64,000 bases of DNA from contig CAZFTJ010000004.1 in assembly GCA_964521865.1 (NCBI GenBank), positions 62,001-126,000 on the forward strand, given 5' to 3'. Position 1 is the first letter of the stretch; every line of letters starts with the position of its first letter. The position numbers were made by a program, and so were the translations under genes. This stretch comes from CAYSRJ01 sp964521865 (lineage in GTDB: Bacteria; Spirochaetota; B62-G9; DRHN01). Below are positions 16,858 to 25,462 of this stretch, piece after piece. A model generated the notes under the pieces. That model was not told the origin of the DNA and ran no database searches. It saw only the letters and a program-made list of their open reading frames with translations.

Positions 16858-18417
16858 TCAATTATTCCCGTATATCTCGGACGGACGGACGATAAACTCC
16901 CTGCTGAATCCGCTTTCCTGATCGGCATCATCAACTGCAGTAATGCTGATGAAATACACCTGCTCATTCTTCAACCCTGTCAATGTAACGGTATCGGTAT
17001 TGCCGACAAAAACAGGCGCTTCTCCCTGATCCGCATCCGTGCCGAAATATGTCTTCGAGGCATTTCCGTAATACAACCTGTAGCCCTGTACATCGCTTTC
17101 CCGGTTCTTCACCCATCGAAGCCTGACTGCGCCGTTCAGAGGAACGGCCTCGATAAGAAGCGGAGGCGACGGAGGCGGATCGGGCTCTATAAGCACGGTA
17201 AGTGAATGGAGAAGGGGGCTGTACAGGCCGCGTGTACCGTAGAGCTCGGCCTTCCACTGAAAGTAACGACCTCGAAGGGCACCATCTGAAAACACCTGGT
17301 TGTCTTTTACCGGGATCCATTCAGGTATCTTCGCTTCAGGTAGAACGGACTGCTTCCCTTCCGTACTCCGGGCGGAGGGAAGAAAATAATCATTTGAAAC
17401 TCTGCAGAAAAACCTGACTGCAGTGCCGTTTTCTTCAGTACTATCCCAGCTGAACTTTACGAGTTTAGTCCCCCGGTTCCTCAGGTCGAGTACATCACTT
17501 ATGATCCGGCCCTGATTCATGAAAACACCGCTGTACAACTGTGCGGCACCCCGTGTGATGCGGAAGTTGTCGATAAACCCGAGAAACTGTTTTCCGATTG
17601 TAAGGGGGACGGCCAGGTAGCGGGAGAATTCACCCTTCAAAACGGTCCCTCCTTCCCTGCCGGTTTCGGTGAGCCATGAAAGACTGCTCTCCCTGCCGTC
17701 GTATAAAAGGGTAAGCAGGCCCGAATCGGCATCGTACTGCAGCCAATGGTGATGCCATTCATTCAGGGGAGTTTTTTCAAGCTCACCTGCAAGCACCTGT
17801 ACGGTACTTCCGTTGCTGGCATAAAATACATTTTCAAACTGCCAGTACAGTCGTCCATCCTTGAAAAACGCCTTGAAGCCCGTGGGATTTCCGTTGGTTT
17901 CAACAGTCGGAGCATACCACTCTACAACAGAGCTTCCGCTGATTGTCGATGTGGGGTACAGGTGAAAATCAACGGTAAAACTTCCCACCGGCGTCTGCGA
18001 ACGAAAAACACTGCCTTCAAGAGGTATTATTTCAATGGTATTGCTGTAGCGGAGAAAACCGGCCGAGTTTCTGCCGAACATCTTGATATTCTGCGAGGGA
18101 AATATATCGATTCTGCCAAGAGAATAGTTCGGAAAACTGTTGTATACGGTATGTATCGTGCTTCGGTCAAAAGTGAGCAGGAGGTCGGTATTTTCATGTG
18201 GCGCAGGGCTGTAATCCGCAAGAACAATATCGAGGCTCGACAGCTCCCCTCTTTTTTGGACGACATTCTGCATGGCGAAGATATTCTTCCAGCCGTTTTC
18301 AAGCCTTCCCCACGACAGCTCTTGAACCTCCGCTCTTCCGATGCGTTCGGTCTGGGCATACAGAATCCCTCCGAGCAAAAAAAAGAGAACAGATGCCAGT
18401 GGGATATACCGCCTCAT
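16858..18417 (-). CDS. Exported protein with LamG-like and fibronectin type III domains
   Basis: A 519-residue protein with a signal peptide (IPLASVLFFLLGGILYAQ). The middle section (about residues 140-300) has a concanavalin-like/LamG pattern, for example WQFENVFYASNGS, NEWHHHWLQYDADSGLLTLLYDG and GFIDNFRITRGAAQLYSG. The last 95 residues form a fibronectin type III module (PPSPPLLIEAVPLNGAVRL...YRLYYG...TVTLTGLKNEQVYFISITAVD). No enzymatic motif is seen. It is probably a periplasmic or surface binding protein. It follows the PAS membrane gene by 60 bp and may be co-transcribed with the Ktr genes. Confidence 0.75.
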   Translation of the reverse strand: MRRYIPLASVLFFLLGGILYAQTERIGRAEVQELSWGRLENGWKNIFAMQNVVQKRGELSSLDIVLADYSPAPHENTDLLLTFDRSTIHTVYNSFPNYSLGRIDIFPSQNIKMFGRNSAGFLRYSNTIEIIPLEGSVFRSQTPVGSFTVDFHLYPTSTISGSSVVEWYAPTVETNGNPTGFKAFFKDGRLYWQFENVFYASNGSTVQVLAGELEKTPLNEWHHHWLQYDADSGLLTLLYDGRESSLSWLTETGREGGTVLKGEFSRYLAVPLTIGKQFLGFIDNFRITRGAAQLYSGVFMNQGRIISDVLDLRNRGTKLVKFSWDSTEENGTAVRFFCRVSNDYFLPSARSTEGKQSVLPEAKIPEWIPVKDNQVFSDGALRGRYFQWKAELYGTRGLYSPLLHSLTVLIEPDPPPSPPLLIEAVPLNGAVRLRWVKNRESDVQGYRLYYGNASKTYFGTDADQGEAPVFVGNTDTVTLTGLKNEQVYFISITAVDDADQESGFSREFIVRPSEIYGNN

Positions 18418-18448
18418 CCTTGGAGTCAGCCCCTATAGAAAAAATCGT

Positions 18449-18475
18449 GTTATTCGGACGCTTTGCACCGATTGC
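18449..18475 (-). repeat. Partial copy of the dispersed hairpin repeat
   Basis: On the minus strand the segment contains GGTGCAAAGCGTCCGAATAA, which matches the 3' half of the dispersed element. It lies in the 60-bp gap between the PAS gene stop (18478) and the LamG/FN3 start (18417). Confidence 0.5.
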
Positions 18476-18477
18476 GT

Positions 18478-19242
18478 TTAAATTCGCAGCACCTTCTTTT
18501 GTATATGATCGAATATTATCATCGTCTCCATTAGCGTAACATCACTGCTGATAATCGGCACGATCGTTATCTTGGTCTTGTACGTCATATTGCCGGCTTT
18601 CACCCGGATTTCATCCAGCTCCTGATTTTTCGGCTTCTCTCGAATTTCCTGAATGGCACTCTCGATGCGCTCGTTTTCTATCACTCTGTTGAGCGGTAAC
18701 CCAAGCACGGTCTTTTCGCCTATGTTGAACTGTTTGATGAAGAGTGAATTGGCGTAGTTGATCTTGTTTTCTGGATTCACGATAACAAGGCCTCTGTCAA
18801 TACTCTCCGAGAGGAACGCAATCTTCTGCTGTGCGGCACGGAGCCTTTCAACCTTGATGCGGTCGAAATCCTTGAGCTGGCCGATAAACCGGTTGAGCCA
18901 TCTACCGAGATCGCCGAACTCATCCTGTTCAGGAAAGGTGACATTGAGATTGAACTGTGTGCTCCGGGTATTTGACAGCCTTTCTATAATCCTTTTGTAT
19001 GCTACAAATCCCCTCTGTCTGGTAACTATAAGCGTAAGCGAGCTGATCACAAAGCCGGCGCCGAACACGACAATGACAATGATGCGAAACACCAGTACTG
19101 CAGCTTGAATCGACGGGTCGCTCCACGCATAACTCACTATAAGCGCGGGACCTCCCACGACAATCGCCAGAGCACCGAATACAAAAAACAGTATCGAAAA
19201 AAAACTATATGCTCTCATAAAAACGGTATACGATAATCGCAT
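18478..19242 (-). CDS. Membrane-anchored PAS protein without an output domain
   Basis: A 254-residue protein: two N-terminal hydrophobic segments (SILFFVFGALAIVVGGPALI and VFRIIVIVVFGAGFVISSLT), a HAMP-like linker with FPEQDEFGDLGRWLNRFIG, a short coiled coil, and a PAS-like domain (ESIDRGLVIVNPENKINYAN). There is no histidine kinase, GGDEF, EAL or methyl-accepting region. A GGAGG site lies 9 nt upstream of the ATG. It lies 73 bp after ktrA on the same strand, so it may sense a signal relevant to potassium or membrane state, but no function is established. Confidence 0.75.
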   Translation of the reverse strand: MRLSYTVFMRAYSFFSILFFVFGALAIVVGGPALIVSYAWSDPSIQAAVLVFRIIVIVVFGAGFVISSLTLIVTRQRGFVAYKRIIERLSNTRSTQFNLNVTFPEQDEFGDLGRWLNRFIGQLKDFDRIKVERLRAAQQKIAFLSESIDRGLVIVNPENKINYANSLFIKQFNIGEKTVLGLPLNRVIENERIESAIQEIREKPKNQELDEIRVKAGNMTYKTKITIVPIISSDVTLMETMIIFDHIQKKVLRI

Positions 19243-19315
19243 TATTTATACCTCCGCATCTTTGATACTATGAACCGTGTTACAGGAGAGTCCTTTTACG
19301 CCGTATGTATCCGCG

Positions 19316-20017
19316 CTATGGGCCTCTTTCAACCGACCGCTCGACTTCAGAAATTGCGCGTTCGCTTCCCACCATAACGAGAACATCCCCCTCTTCAATA
19401 ACATCATCCGGGCTCGGAAAATCAAGATATTTTTCGACATATATGTTTTCACCCTGCTCGGTAACCTGCGGGACTTTTTTCTTTATACCCACTATGTTCA
19501 CTCCGTACCTGGATCTGAGATTAAGGTCGCGAATTGTCTTTCCGATAAAAGTCTCTCCGACAATGATCTCGGCGATGGTGTGATCTTCCGAAATATCGAG
19601 ATGGTGTAGTATGTGCGTTGAGCTCAGCCTTCTCGCAAGACGCAGCCCCATTTCCTCCTCCGGCGATATAATCTCGTCAACCCCGATCAGCGAGAGGATC
19701 TGCCGATGATGCGGCGAGTTTGCACGGGCCACTATCTTGGGAACTTCATACTTCTTCAGAAGCAGAGCCGTCAGAATACTCGACTCCATGTTTTCGCCGA
19801 TACACACAATGGCGCAGTCGACTCTTCCGATATCGATTGCGCGAAGCGCCTCTTCCTTGGTACTGTCGAGGATGGCGGCCTCGGTTACGTCATTCTTAAT
19901 CAACTCGATATTATTTTCATTGGCATCGATCGCAATAACCTCCATTCCCTCTTTCATGAGGTTTCTCGCAACCGAGACGCCGAACACTCCCAGTCCGAAT
20001 ACCGCAAACTGCCTCAT
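19316..20017 (-). CDS. ktrA: Potassium uptake regulatory subunit KtrA (TrkA, RCK domains)
   Basis: Cytoplasmic ring-forming gating subunit, 233 residues. The RCK_N Rossmann motif is FAVFGLGVFGVSVARNLMKEG with the acidic residue at the end of strand 2 (VIAIDANE), expected to bind NAD(H) or ATP/ADP. The RCK_C region includes HTIAEIIVGETFIGKTIRDL and GVNIVGIKK. It lies 14 bp after ktrB and has GGAGG before its ATG, so it is co-expressed with the channel subunit. Confidence 0.94.
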   Translation of the reverse strand: MRQFAVFGLGVFGVSVARNLMKEGMEVIAIDANENNIELIKNDVTEAAILDSTKEEALRAIDIGRVDCAIVCIGENMESSILTALLLKKYEVPKIVARANSPHHRQILSLIGVDEIISPEEEMGLRLARRLSSTHILHHLDISEDHTIAEIIVGETFIGKTIRDLNLRSRYGVNIVGIKKKVPQVTEQGENIYVEKYLDFPSPDDVIEEGDVLVMVGSERAISEVERSVERGP

Positions 20018-20031
20018 AACGCCCTCCTCTC

Positions 20032-21744
20032 TTATCCGACCATAACCCGTTCTTCAGGAAATGTCACGAGTTTTGTTCTCTGAAGGTTTCTGATGGCCAG
20101 AACCATCGTAAGGGGACCTATTCTACCCACAAACATCAAGACCATGATCACGATTTTGCCGAAATCACTCAAATGAGACGTAATCCCCGTCGACAGTCCG
20201 ACCGTTCCGAATGCGGAGATTGTTTCAAAGTATATCTGAATGAAGTTGAATTTCTCAACGAACCCGAGCAGCAGTGTCCCGAATATCACGAGTGCGATGG
20301 CTGCTACCAGAATCGCAAAAGCCCTGTTTACCACCTGGAACGGAATACGGCGCCTGAATATTGTATTGAACCTCTGGTCTCTCAGAATCGTGATAATCGA
20401 AAGTATCAGTATGAAAAAGGTGGTTGTTTTGATTCCACCTCCGGTGGAGCCCGGCGATGCGCCGACAAACATCAGAATGCTCATCATAAACAGCGTGATG
20501 GGCCTGAGTCCTGCAATATCAACAGTATTGAATCCCGCCGTCCGGGCGGTCACAGACTGGAACAGGGAGGCAAGAAACCTTTCATACGGCCGCATACCCG
20601 ATAAAATATGGTCACGTTCAAAAAGGTAAAAATTAACCGCTCCGAAGAACAGGAGAGAAACCGTTGAAATAAGCACGATTCTTGTTTGAACGGTAAGCCG
20701 TTCCTTCTCTCCCAGCACTATCCTTCTTCCCAGGTTCCGTAAAACGGTAAATCCGAGACCGCCTGAAACGATGAGACTGATCAGTACAATATTCGGCCAA
20801 ACAATAGAGTCGGCCCTCGTAAAGCTGTCGGTGTACAGTGAAAACCCTGCATTGCAGAAGGCTGAAACGGAGTGAAACACCGAATGAAACAGAGCCTCGA
20901 ACCCTCCCTGTATATGATGCATGAAGTACGGAAGAAACATGAGTATGCCGACAAACTCCAATAAAAATGTTGTCCGGACAATAGCCCGGATTATGCCGTA
21001 GAGGTTCTTCAAATCGCCCTGATCGAGGAGCGATGCAGTAGAAAACCTTCCATACAGGCTCATCTGACTGCCGAGTGAAACCTGAATAAAAGCGGCTATC
21101 GTCATTATGCCTAAGCCCCCGGCCTGAATGAGCATTATGAGAAAGATCTGGCCGATACGCGAGAAGGCGGTTGGTGTATCGACCACAATAAGTCCCGTCA
21201 CACACACCGCCGAGGTTGATGTAAACAGTGCATCGATGTACCGGAGATCGGTGCCCTGTGCCCGGGAGTAGGGAAGATACAGCAGAAAGGAACCGAAAAG
21301 AATAATCGTGGCAAAACTTACAATAATGAGTTGTGCAGGGCTTACCCTAAAGGATCTGAATATTTCACGCAGGCGTTCCACCTGTATGAGGAACTTTGCA
21401 AAAATGAGGACTTCCACCAGGGCGAGAAAACCGCGGGAGTAGAGAAATATAAAACGGCTTCCCGCCGGCAGTCCCCGAAATCTACTGTAGCTGAATATGA
21501 GAACAGCTGCAATGATGTAGTGTCGCCAGAAGCGGCCGATATAGGAACGCAGGTTCGGATTGAGAAGAAAGTCTACGAGAAGCTCGAGCAGAACTACGGC
21601 AATAAGCACGACGCCCACTGTATACACAATAGACCTGAATGGGAAGCTCAGCTCAAAGAGAACCCAGATAAAAATATCGAGCTCGATAAAGAGCACAAGA
21701 AGGTCAAAGTAGTTTGACAATTTTTCTCTGATATTATACTTCAT
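20032..21744 (-). CDS. ktrB: Potassium uptake membrane subunit KtrB (TrkH family)
   Basis: Ion-conducting subunit of a Ktr-type system, 570 residues. Four pore loops with the conserved filter Gly are visible: SAVCVTGLIVV, SAFCNAGFSLY, TARTAGFNTVD and ISAFGTVGLSTG. About 110 N-terminal residues with extra hydrophobic segments precede the usual KtrB core, making it longer than the typical 440-480. Its ATG lies inside the last codons of pepP (11-nt overlap), indicating translational coupling. With ktrA it forms a potassium or sodium-potassium uptake system. Confidence 0.93.
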   Translation of the reverse strand: MKYNIREKLSNYFDLLVLFIELDIFIWVLFELSFPFRSIVYTVGVVLIAVVLLELLVDFLLNPNLRSYIGRFWRHYIIAAVLIFSYSRFRGLPAGSRFIFLYSRGFLALVEVLIFAKFLIQVERLREIFRSFRVSPAQLIIVSFATIILFGSFLLYLPYSRAQGTDLRYIDALFTSTSAVCVTGLIVVDTPTAFSRIGQIFLIMLIQAGGLGIMTIAAFIQVSLGSQMSLYGRFSTASLLDQGDLKNLYGIIRAIVRTTFLLEFVGILMFLPYFMHHIQGGFEALFHSVFHSVSAFCNAGFSLYTDSFTRADSIVWPNIVLISLIVSGGLGFTVLRNLGRRIVLGEKERLTVQTRIVLISTVSLLFFGAVNFYLFERDHILSGMRPYERFLASLFQSVTARTAGFNTVDIAGLRPITLFMMSILMFVGASPGSTGGGIKTTTFFILILSIITILRDQRFNTIFRRRIPFQVVNRAFAILVAAIALVIFGTLLLGFVEKFNFIQIYFETISAFGTVGLSTGITSHLSDFGKIVIMVLMFVGRIGPLTMVLAIRNLQRTKLVTFPEERVMVG

Positions 21745-22876
21745 AGGTTACGGCTTCTTTGGATGCGGTTGTTAAACTGACGCATGATTCCTTTTTGACA
21801 ACAATATCATCTTCAATTCGCACTCCTCCGAGTCCCGGAAGGTATATTCCGGGTTCGACTGTCAGCACCATATGCTCTGCAAAAGTTTTTTTAAAATCTT
21901 CCGAGGGGTAGCTGTTGTCATGAACCTCAAGACCGATACTATGGCCGAGGCTGTGAATAAATCTCCCCCTGTAACTTTCATGATTGTCTATATACCCGCG
22001 TACGGCCTTTTCGACTTTTTCAACCTGAACACCGTCGCCGATCATACCAAGCGCAATCTCTTGAACCTTTAAAACCGTACTGTAGAGCTTCAAAATATCC
22101 TCTCCCGGTGTGCCTGTGAGGTATGTCCTGCTGATGTCCGATACATAGCCCATGTACTGCGCTCCAAAATCAACGAGCACGATATCCCCGTTATTAAGGG
22201 AAGCATCCGCTCCGCTGTAATGGGGCTTGCTCGCGTTGGCACCGAATGCAACGATAGTCTGAAAAGCGGCTGCTTGTGCGCCCCGTTTCCTCATCTGATA
22301 GTCGATTTCGGCGCACAAATCAAGCTCCGTTGCTCCCCTCCGCATGTAATTCGGAAATTCATCCGCAACAGCGCTTGCAATTTCACAGGCCTTCTTAATC
22401 TTTTCTATCTCATCCTCCGATTTTATCATTCGTGCGGCTTTAAAAGCATTACCGATATCCACCAGCTCCACATCGTCAAGAAGCTCCTTCAGATGAAGAT
22501 AAAGCGAATGAGAAACGGTTTCGAAGGATATGCCGATAGTCTTATATTTTGATAAAATGGTTTTCAGCGTACCGTCCCGCTCCTGTTTATCCCTGTATAC
22601 CACTATCTCAGCATGTTCTTCCACACTTTTCAGTATCTCTTCCTCGAGAGTGGTGGTAAATACATACATACGACCGCTTCGTTCAAAAACAAGACCGCAG
22701 TTTTCAAAAACTCCCGTATCGAGACCGGTCATGTACAGGAAGTTCCTGTCAAGGCTGTCGTGATTGTAGACAAGAAGGGCATCGACCGTCCGGGTTGATT
22801 GTATACCCCTGTACACTTTCTCGATCCTATCCCGTATTACCCGATCCAACAAATCAATCCTTTCAAACGAACTCAA
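21734..22876 (-). CDS. Xaa-Pro aminopeptidase/dipeptidase (M24 family)
   Basis: Cytoplasmic dinuclear-metal peptidase removing residues next to proline, 380 residues. Metal ligands are in order: Asp in VLVDFGAQ, Asp in VSDISRTYL, His in HSLGHSIGLEVHD, Glu in TVEPGIYLPG and Glu in GVRIEDDIVV. A creatinase-type N-terminal domain precedes them. The start appears to be TTG at 22876, with GGAA 6-8 nt upstream, because no ATG or GTG gives an appropriate N-terminus. It is first in an apparent operon with ktrB and ktrA, an association with no obvious metabolic reason. Confidence 0.9.
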   Translation of the reverse strand: MSSFERIDLLDRVIRDRIEKVYRGIQSTRTVDALLVYNHDSLDRNFLYMTGLDTGVFENCGLVFERSGRMYVFTTTLEEEILKSVEEHAEIVVYRDKQERDGTLKTILSKYKTIGISFETVSHSLYLHLKELLDDVELVDIGNAFKAARMIKSEDEIEKIKKACEIASAVADEFPNYMRRGATELDLCAEIDYQMRKRGAQAAAFQTIVAFGANASKPHYSGADASLNNGDIVLVDFGAQYMGYVSDISRTYLTGTPGEDILKLYSTVLKVQEIALGMIGDGVQVEKVEKAVRGYIDNHESYRGRFIHSLGHSIGLEVHDNSYPSEDFKKTFAEHMVLTVEPGIYLPGLGGVRIEDDIVVKKESCVSLTTASKEAVTYEV

Positions 22877-22905
22877 AATGTTCCAGTAATACCGCCGTCA
22901 GGCGG

Positions 22906-22979
22906 TACTCATAAGCACCTCCGGTACCTTAGGCATCTTCGATACTTTCAGCCCCTTCGGTACTTATCAGCACCTACGA
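22906..22979 (+). repeat. Degenerate tandem repeat, four units of 18-19 bp
   Basis: Consecutive units are TACTCATAAGCACCTCCGG, TACCTTAGGCATCTTCGA, TACTTTCAGCCCCTTCGG and TACTTATCAGCACCTACGA. They run directly into the hairpin element starting at CATTATCCGG. Single units of the same sequence precede the hairpin copies at 38526 and 62830. Confidence 0.75.
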
Positions 22980-23009
22980 CATTATCCGGATGCGGAGCAC
23001 CCGGACAAC
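22977..23009 (+). repeat. Copy of the dispersed hairpin repeat
   Basis: It reads CGACATTATCCGGATGCGGA then GCACCCGGACAAC. The stem CCGGATGC/GCACCCGG is partly decayed compared with the best copies. It directly follows the four tandem 18-19-bp units. Confidence 0.65.
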
Positions 23010-23285
23010 GACCGGATACGCGCCTGGTACCACTACATAATATTGATAGCGAATAGCACTGTAAAGTTATAAAATTCGGCGTGCCGCTTTTTTTGTAATG
23101 TCTTCAGGATGCATCGAAGCCGGAAATAAAGAGCTCACCTTTCTATTATCGTACAATCGGTATTTCTCTATTCGGCAAATTTCACTACTTTTAAGAAATA
23201 AAATTATACTATTTTATATTCTTGTAAAATACACGGCAACATAGCGCCGCCGTGAATCGGTATGTGCTCCGGGAAAGGAATAATC

Positions 23286-24266
23286 ATGAAGAAAATATCA
23301 ATACTCTTCTTTATTACGGTCTGTATATTTTCACTTCCCGTTCCCCTCTTCTCTCAGACAATTGATGGAGTCGCCACAGAGGGCGAATACTTCAATAAGC
23401 GGACATTTGACGAAGGCAGGTATACACTGTGGTGGACTGTAAAGGGAGAAATTATATATTTCGCGCTCTCTGCTGAAACAACCGGCTGGGTTGCAATAGG
23501 CATTGATCCGGGAAGGATCATGGAAGATGCCGACATGATTTTCGGATGGGTAGACGATGCCGGAAGCGCATACGTCGTCGATGCGTATGCCACCGGACCG
23601 TACGGACCGCATCCTTCGGATGCGGAGCTTGGAGGAACGAATGACATACTCGAGTTTGCAGGAAAAGAAAACAACGGCGTTACCGTAATTGAATTTTCAC
23701 GTCGTATTGATACCGGCGACGAATATGACAATGTGATTAATGCGGACGGAGGAAATAGAATAATCTGGGCTTACAGCTCCTCCGATGACATTTCCCGTTT
23801 CCATAAAAAATCAGGCTACGGTCGGCTCGGTGCCGGTGAAGGTCCGGCTGGTAAAAAGGGATCGGGTTTGCTGCTTGTTACGCACAACGTAACACTGACC
23901 ATTTCGTTTACCATGATGGTATGGGCCATGCTCGTGGCCAGATACATGAAAAAAAGACGGTGGTGGCTGAAAGCCCACAGGACGCTTGAGATTTGGGGTG
24001 TAAGTCTTGGTATTATAGGTATTATCGCCGCAGAGTATATGCTGTTTTCAACGTCGGTAAATCATTTTCGAATTACACATTCATACTTCGGCGCTGCTGC
24101 GGTTATTTCCCTCATCTGTACACCGGTAATCGGTCAGTTAATATTAAAAGGGAAAAGAGTACGTAAACCTTTCTTCAGAAAATTCCACAGATGGCTGGGA
24201 AGAAGTGCGCTCCTTTTAACCTTCATATCCATTATTTTGGGGCTCTTCCAGATTAACCTTCTGTAG
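23286..24266 (+). CDS. DOMON-cytochrome b561 fusion membrane protein
   Basis: A 326-residue protein from the ATG at 23286 (AGGA 8 nt upstream). It has a signal peptide (ISILFFITVCIFSLPVPLFSQ), an extracytoplasmic DOMON domain (about residues 30-185, with YTLWWTVKGEIIYFALSAET and GWVAIGIDP...DADMIFGWVDD), then a five-helix region resembling cytochrome b561. Four His residues lie in or near helices (VTHNVTLT, LKAHRTLEI, ITHSYFGAA, RKFHRWLGR) and could ligate two b hemes. The layout matches eukaryotic CYBDOM ascorbate/ferric reductases. It would move electrons across the inner membrane. No redox partner is adjacent. Confidence 0.82.
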   Translation: MKKISILFFITVCIFSLPVPLFSQTIDGVATEGEYFNKRTFDEGRYTLWWTVKGEIIYFALSAETTGWVAIGIDPGRIMEDADMIFGWVDDAGSAYVVDAYATGPYGPHPSDAELGGTNDILEFAGKENNGVTVIEFSRRIDTGDEYDNVINADGGNRIIWAYSSSDDISRFHKKSGYGRLGAGEGPAGKKGSGLLLVTHNVTLTISFTMMVWAMLVARYMKKRRWWLKAHRTLEIWGVSLGIIGIIAAEYMLFSTSVNHFRITHSYFGAAAVISLICTPVIGQLILKGKRVRKPFFRKFHRWLGRSALLLTFISIILGLFQINLL

Positions 24267-24416
24267 CCGCATATGACGTCCGTGCAGTTGAAATTTGAAA
24301 CGGAACATCGCTTTTGCTCAGGCTTTTTTCGTACATGATTTCAGGGCAACATCATGAAAATGCCGTTCGCATTACATGAGCCGGGTAAATGAGAATATCA
24401 ATCTGAAGAAAGCCCT

Positions 24417-25148
24417 CTAAAACTGTGTAAAGTAGTTTATGGTAAGGTGCCGCACCAGTCTGTCTATGGAGTGTGAATACTTGAATTCCAGATCAATGGA
24501 TACAAGATCCACGATGTTGAAGTTAACACCGAAGTTGTACCAGACGTCGTCCCACCTTCCCTGTGCAATACGAATCTCTTCAATTTCACCCTTGAAAGAG
24601 AACTGGGGACTCAGCTCGATATCCGTGCCGACAAAAAATGTGAGATTTTCCGGCTTCGAGTAGCTGAATGGAACTATGGGATAACGCAATCCATACGACA
24701 GGTTCTGCTCGTTTCTGAACAGGTAGTACCGGTTTGAGGCGACGATATACGCACCGTTGACAATAACGCCGCCGACCTTGCTCAGCTCTCCTCTCATGAA
24801 ATAGGAATAACCGACTGCAAGAGCCGGAAGCGTCATCGTTCCGTCCGTTATGAGAAATCTTGCAATAACGCCGGGCTGACTCAGATCTACCGCATCGCTC
24901 CCTATAAAACGTCCAACATCAAAATAGATTCCGAGGAATGCAAAATCGGATATACCGAGGACGGCGTTTGTAAAAATTCCGCCTCCGTCATATACGGAGA
25001 ATCCGAAGTTCATATCGCCTCTGTAGGGGGTGTACGCCTTTGGAACATCTATTATATTTAAATCTAATGACCCTGCTTCAAGAACAAAAGGGGTAGCTGT
25101 TAACAGCATCGCTGTAAACAGTACAATCACGGTTTTCTTCCCAAACAT
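24417..25148 (-). CDS. Hypothetical exported protein, probable small beta-barrel
   Basis: A 243-residue protein with a clear signal peptide (VIVLFTAMLLTATPFVLEAG) and a C-terminal Phe. The remainder alternates hydrophobic and polar residues in segments ending in aromatics, for example FSFKGEIEEIRIAQGRWDDVWYNFGVNF and LEFKYSHSIDRLVRHLTINYF, as in outer-membrane barrels. No family is recognised. It is convergent with the DOMON/b561 gene. The role is unknown. Confidence 0.65.
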   Translation of the reverse strand: MFGKKTVIVLFTAMLLTATPFVLEAGSLDLNIIDVPKAYTPYRGDMNFGFSVYDGGGIFTNAVLGISDFAFLGIYFDVGRFIGSDAVDLSQPGVIARFLITDGTMTLPALAVGYSYFMRGELSKVGGVIVNGAYIVASNRYYLFRNEQNLSYGLRYPIVPFSYSKPENLTFFVGTDIELSPQFSFKGEIEEIRIAQGRWDDVWYNFGVNFNIVDLVSIDLEFKYSHSIDRLVRHLTINYFTQF

Positions 25149-25269
25149 GGCAGACCCCTGGAACTTTTTTTATAGTATCGGTTGAAAAAAAATCTACTTA
25201 ATAGGGCTCCATACGTTACAGAGGAAAAGCATTGCAGGGCAACCGACGTAACGCTCGAACACAGAAAGG

Positions 25270-25297
25270 CCGGAATGCAGAGCGCTCGGATGACATA
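25270..25297 (+). repeat. Probable decayed copy of the dispersed hairpin repeat
   Basis: The sequence CCGGAATGCAGAGCGCTCGG followed by ATGACAT resembles the core CCGGATGCAAAGCGTCCGG with a few substitutions and insertions. A segment 50 bp downstream (GGCACCTTTCGAAAATG) resembles the 18-19-bp unit that precedes other copies. Confidence 0.4.
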
Positions 25298-25399
25298 CGA
25301 TTTACCCGGCCGGAGTATTAATACCCCTTCGATTGCTCCCGATACTTAATACAGGCAGCGGCACCTTTCGAAAATGTTCGTCATTTTGTGAAAATTATC

Positions 25400-25428
25400 T
25401 TGACAAATGGACTGCTTGTTCATAAAAA
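25400..25428 (+). promoter_or_regulatory. Candidate promoter for the GH130 gene
   Basis: TTGACA at 25400-25405 is consensus, and the hexamer 17 bp downstream is TAAAAA, a poor -10. An alternative TAATTT lies a few bases on. It lies upstream of the ATG at 25463, supporting that start over the GTG at 25388. Confidence 0.45.
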
Positions 25429-25462
25429 TTTAATTTTATTTGAGGCTGCTTCAGACAAAACA

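Larger units (their letters stand above)
22877..23285. other. Intergenic region (409 bp) holding a repeat cluster
   Basis: The gap between the divergent pepP and DOMON/b561 genes. Its first 130 bp hold the tandem and hairpin repeats annotated separately. From about 23140 to 23240 it is strongly AT-rich with several -10-like hexamers, likely the promoter area for the plus-strand gene. I see no gene in it. Confidence 0.7.
25149..25462. other. Divergent intergenic region (314 bp)
   Basis: It separates the small barrel gene from the GH130 gene. It holds a probable decayed hairpin-repeat copy (25270-25297), a related half-unit near 25343-25372, and a TTGACA promoter candidate at 25400. No coding potential is accepted: the frame from GTG 25388 looks like non-coding sequence ahead of the real start. 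Confidence 0.6.

Noticed and set aside
22906..22979. Possible CRISPR array
   Set aside because: The units are contiguous and diverged with no spacers between them, and no cas gene is present.
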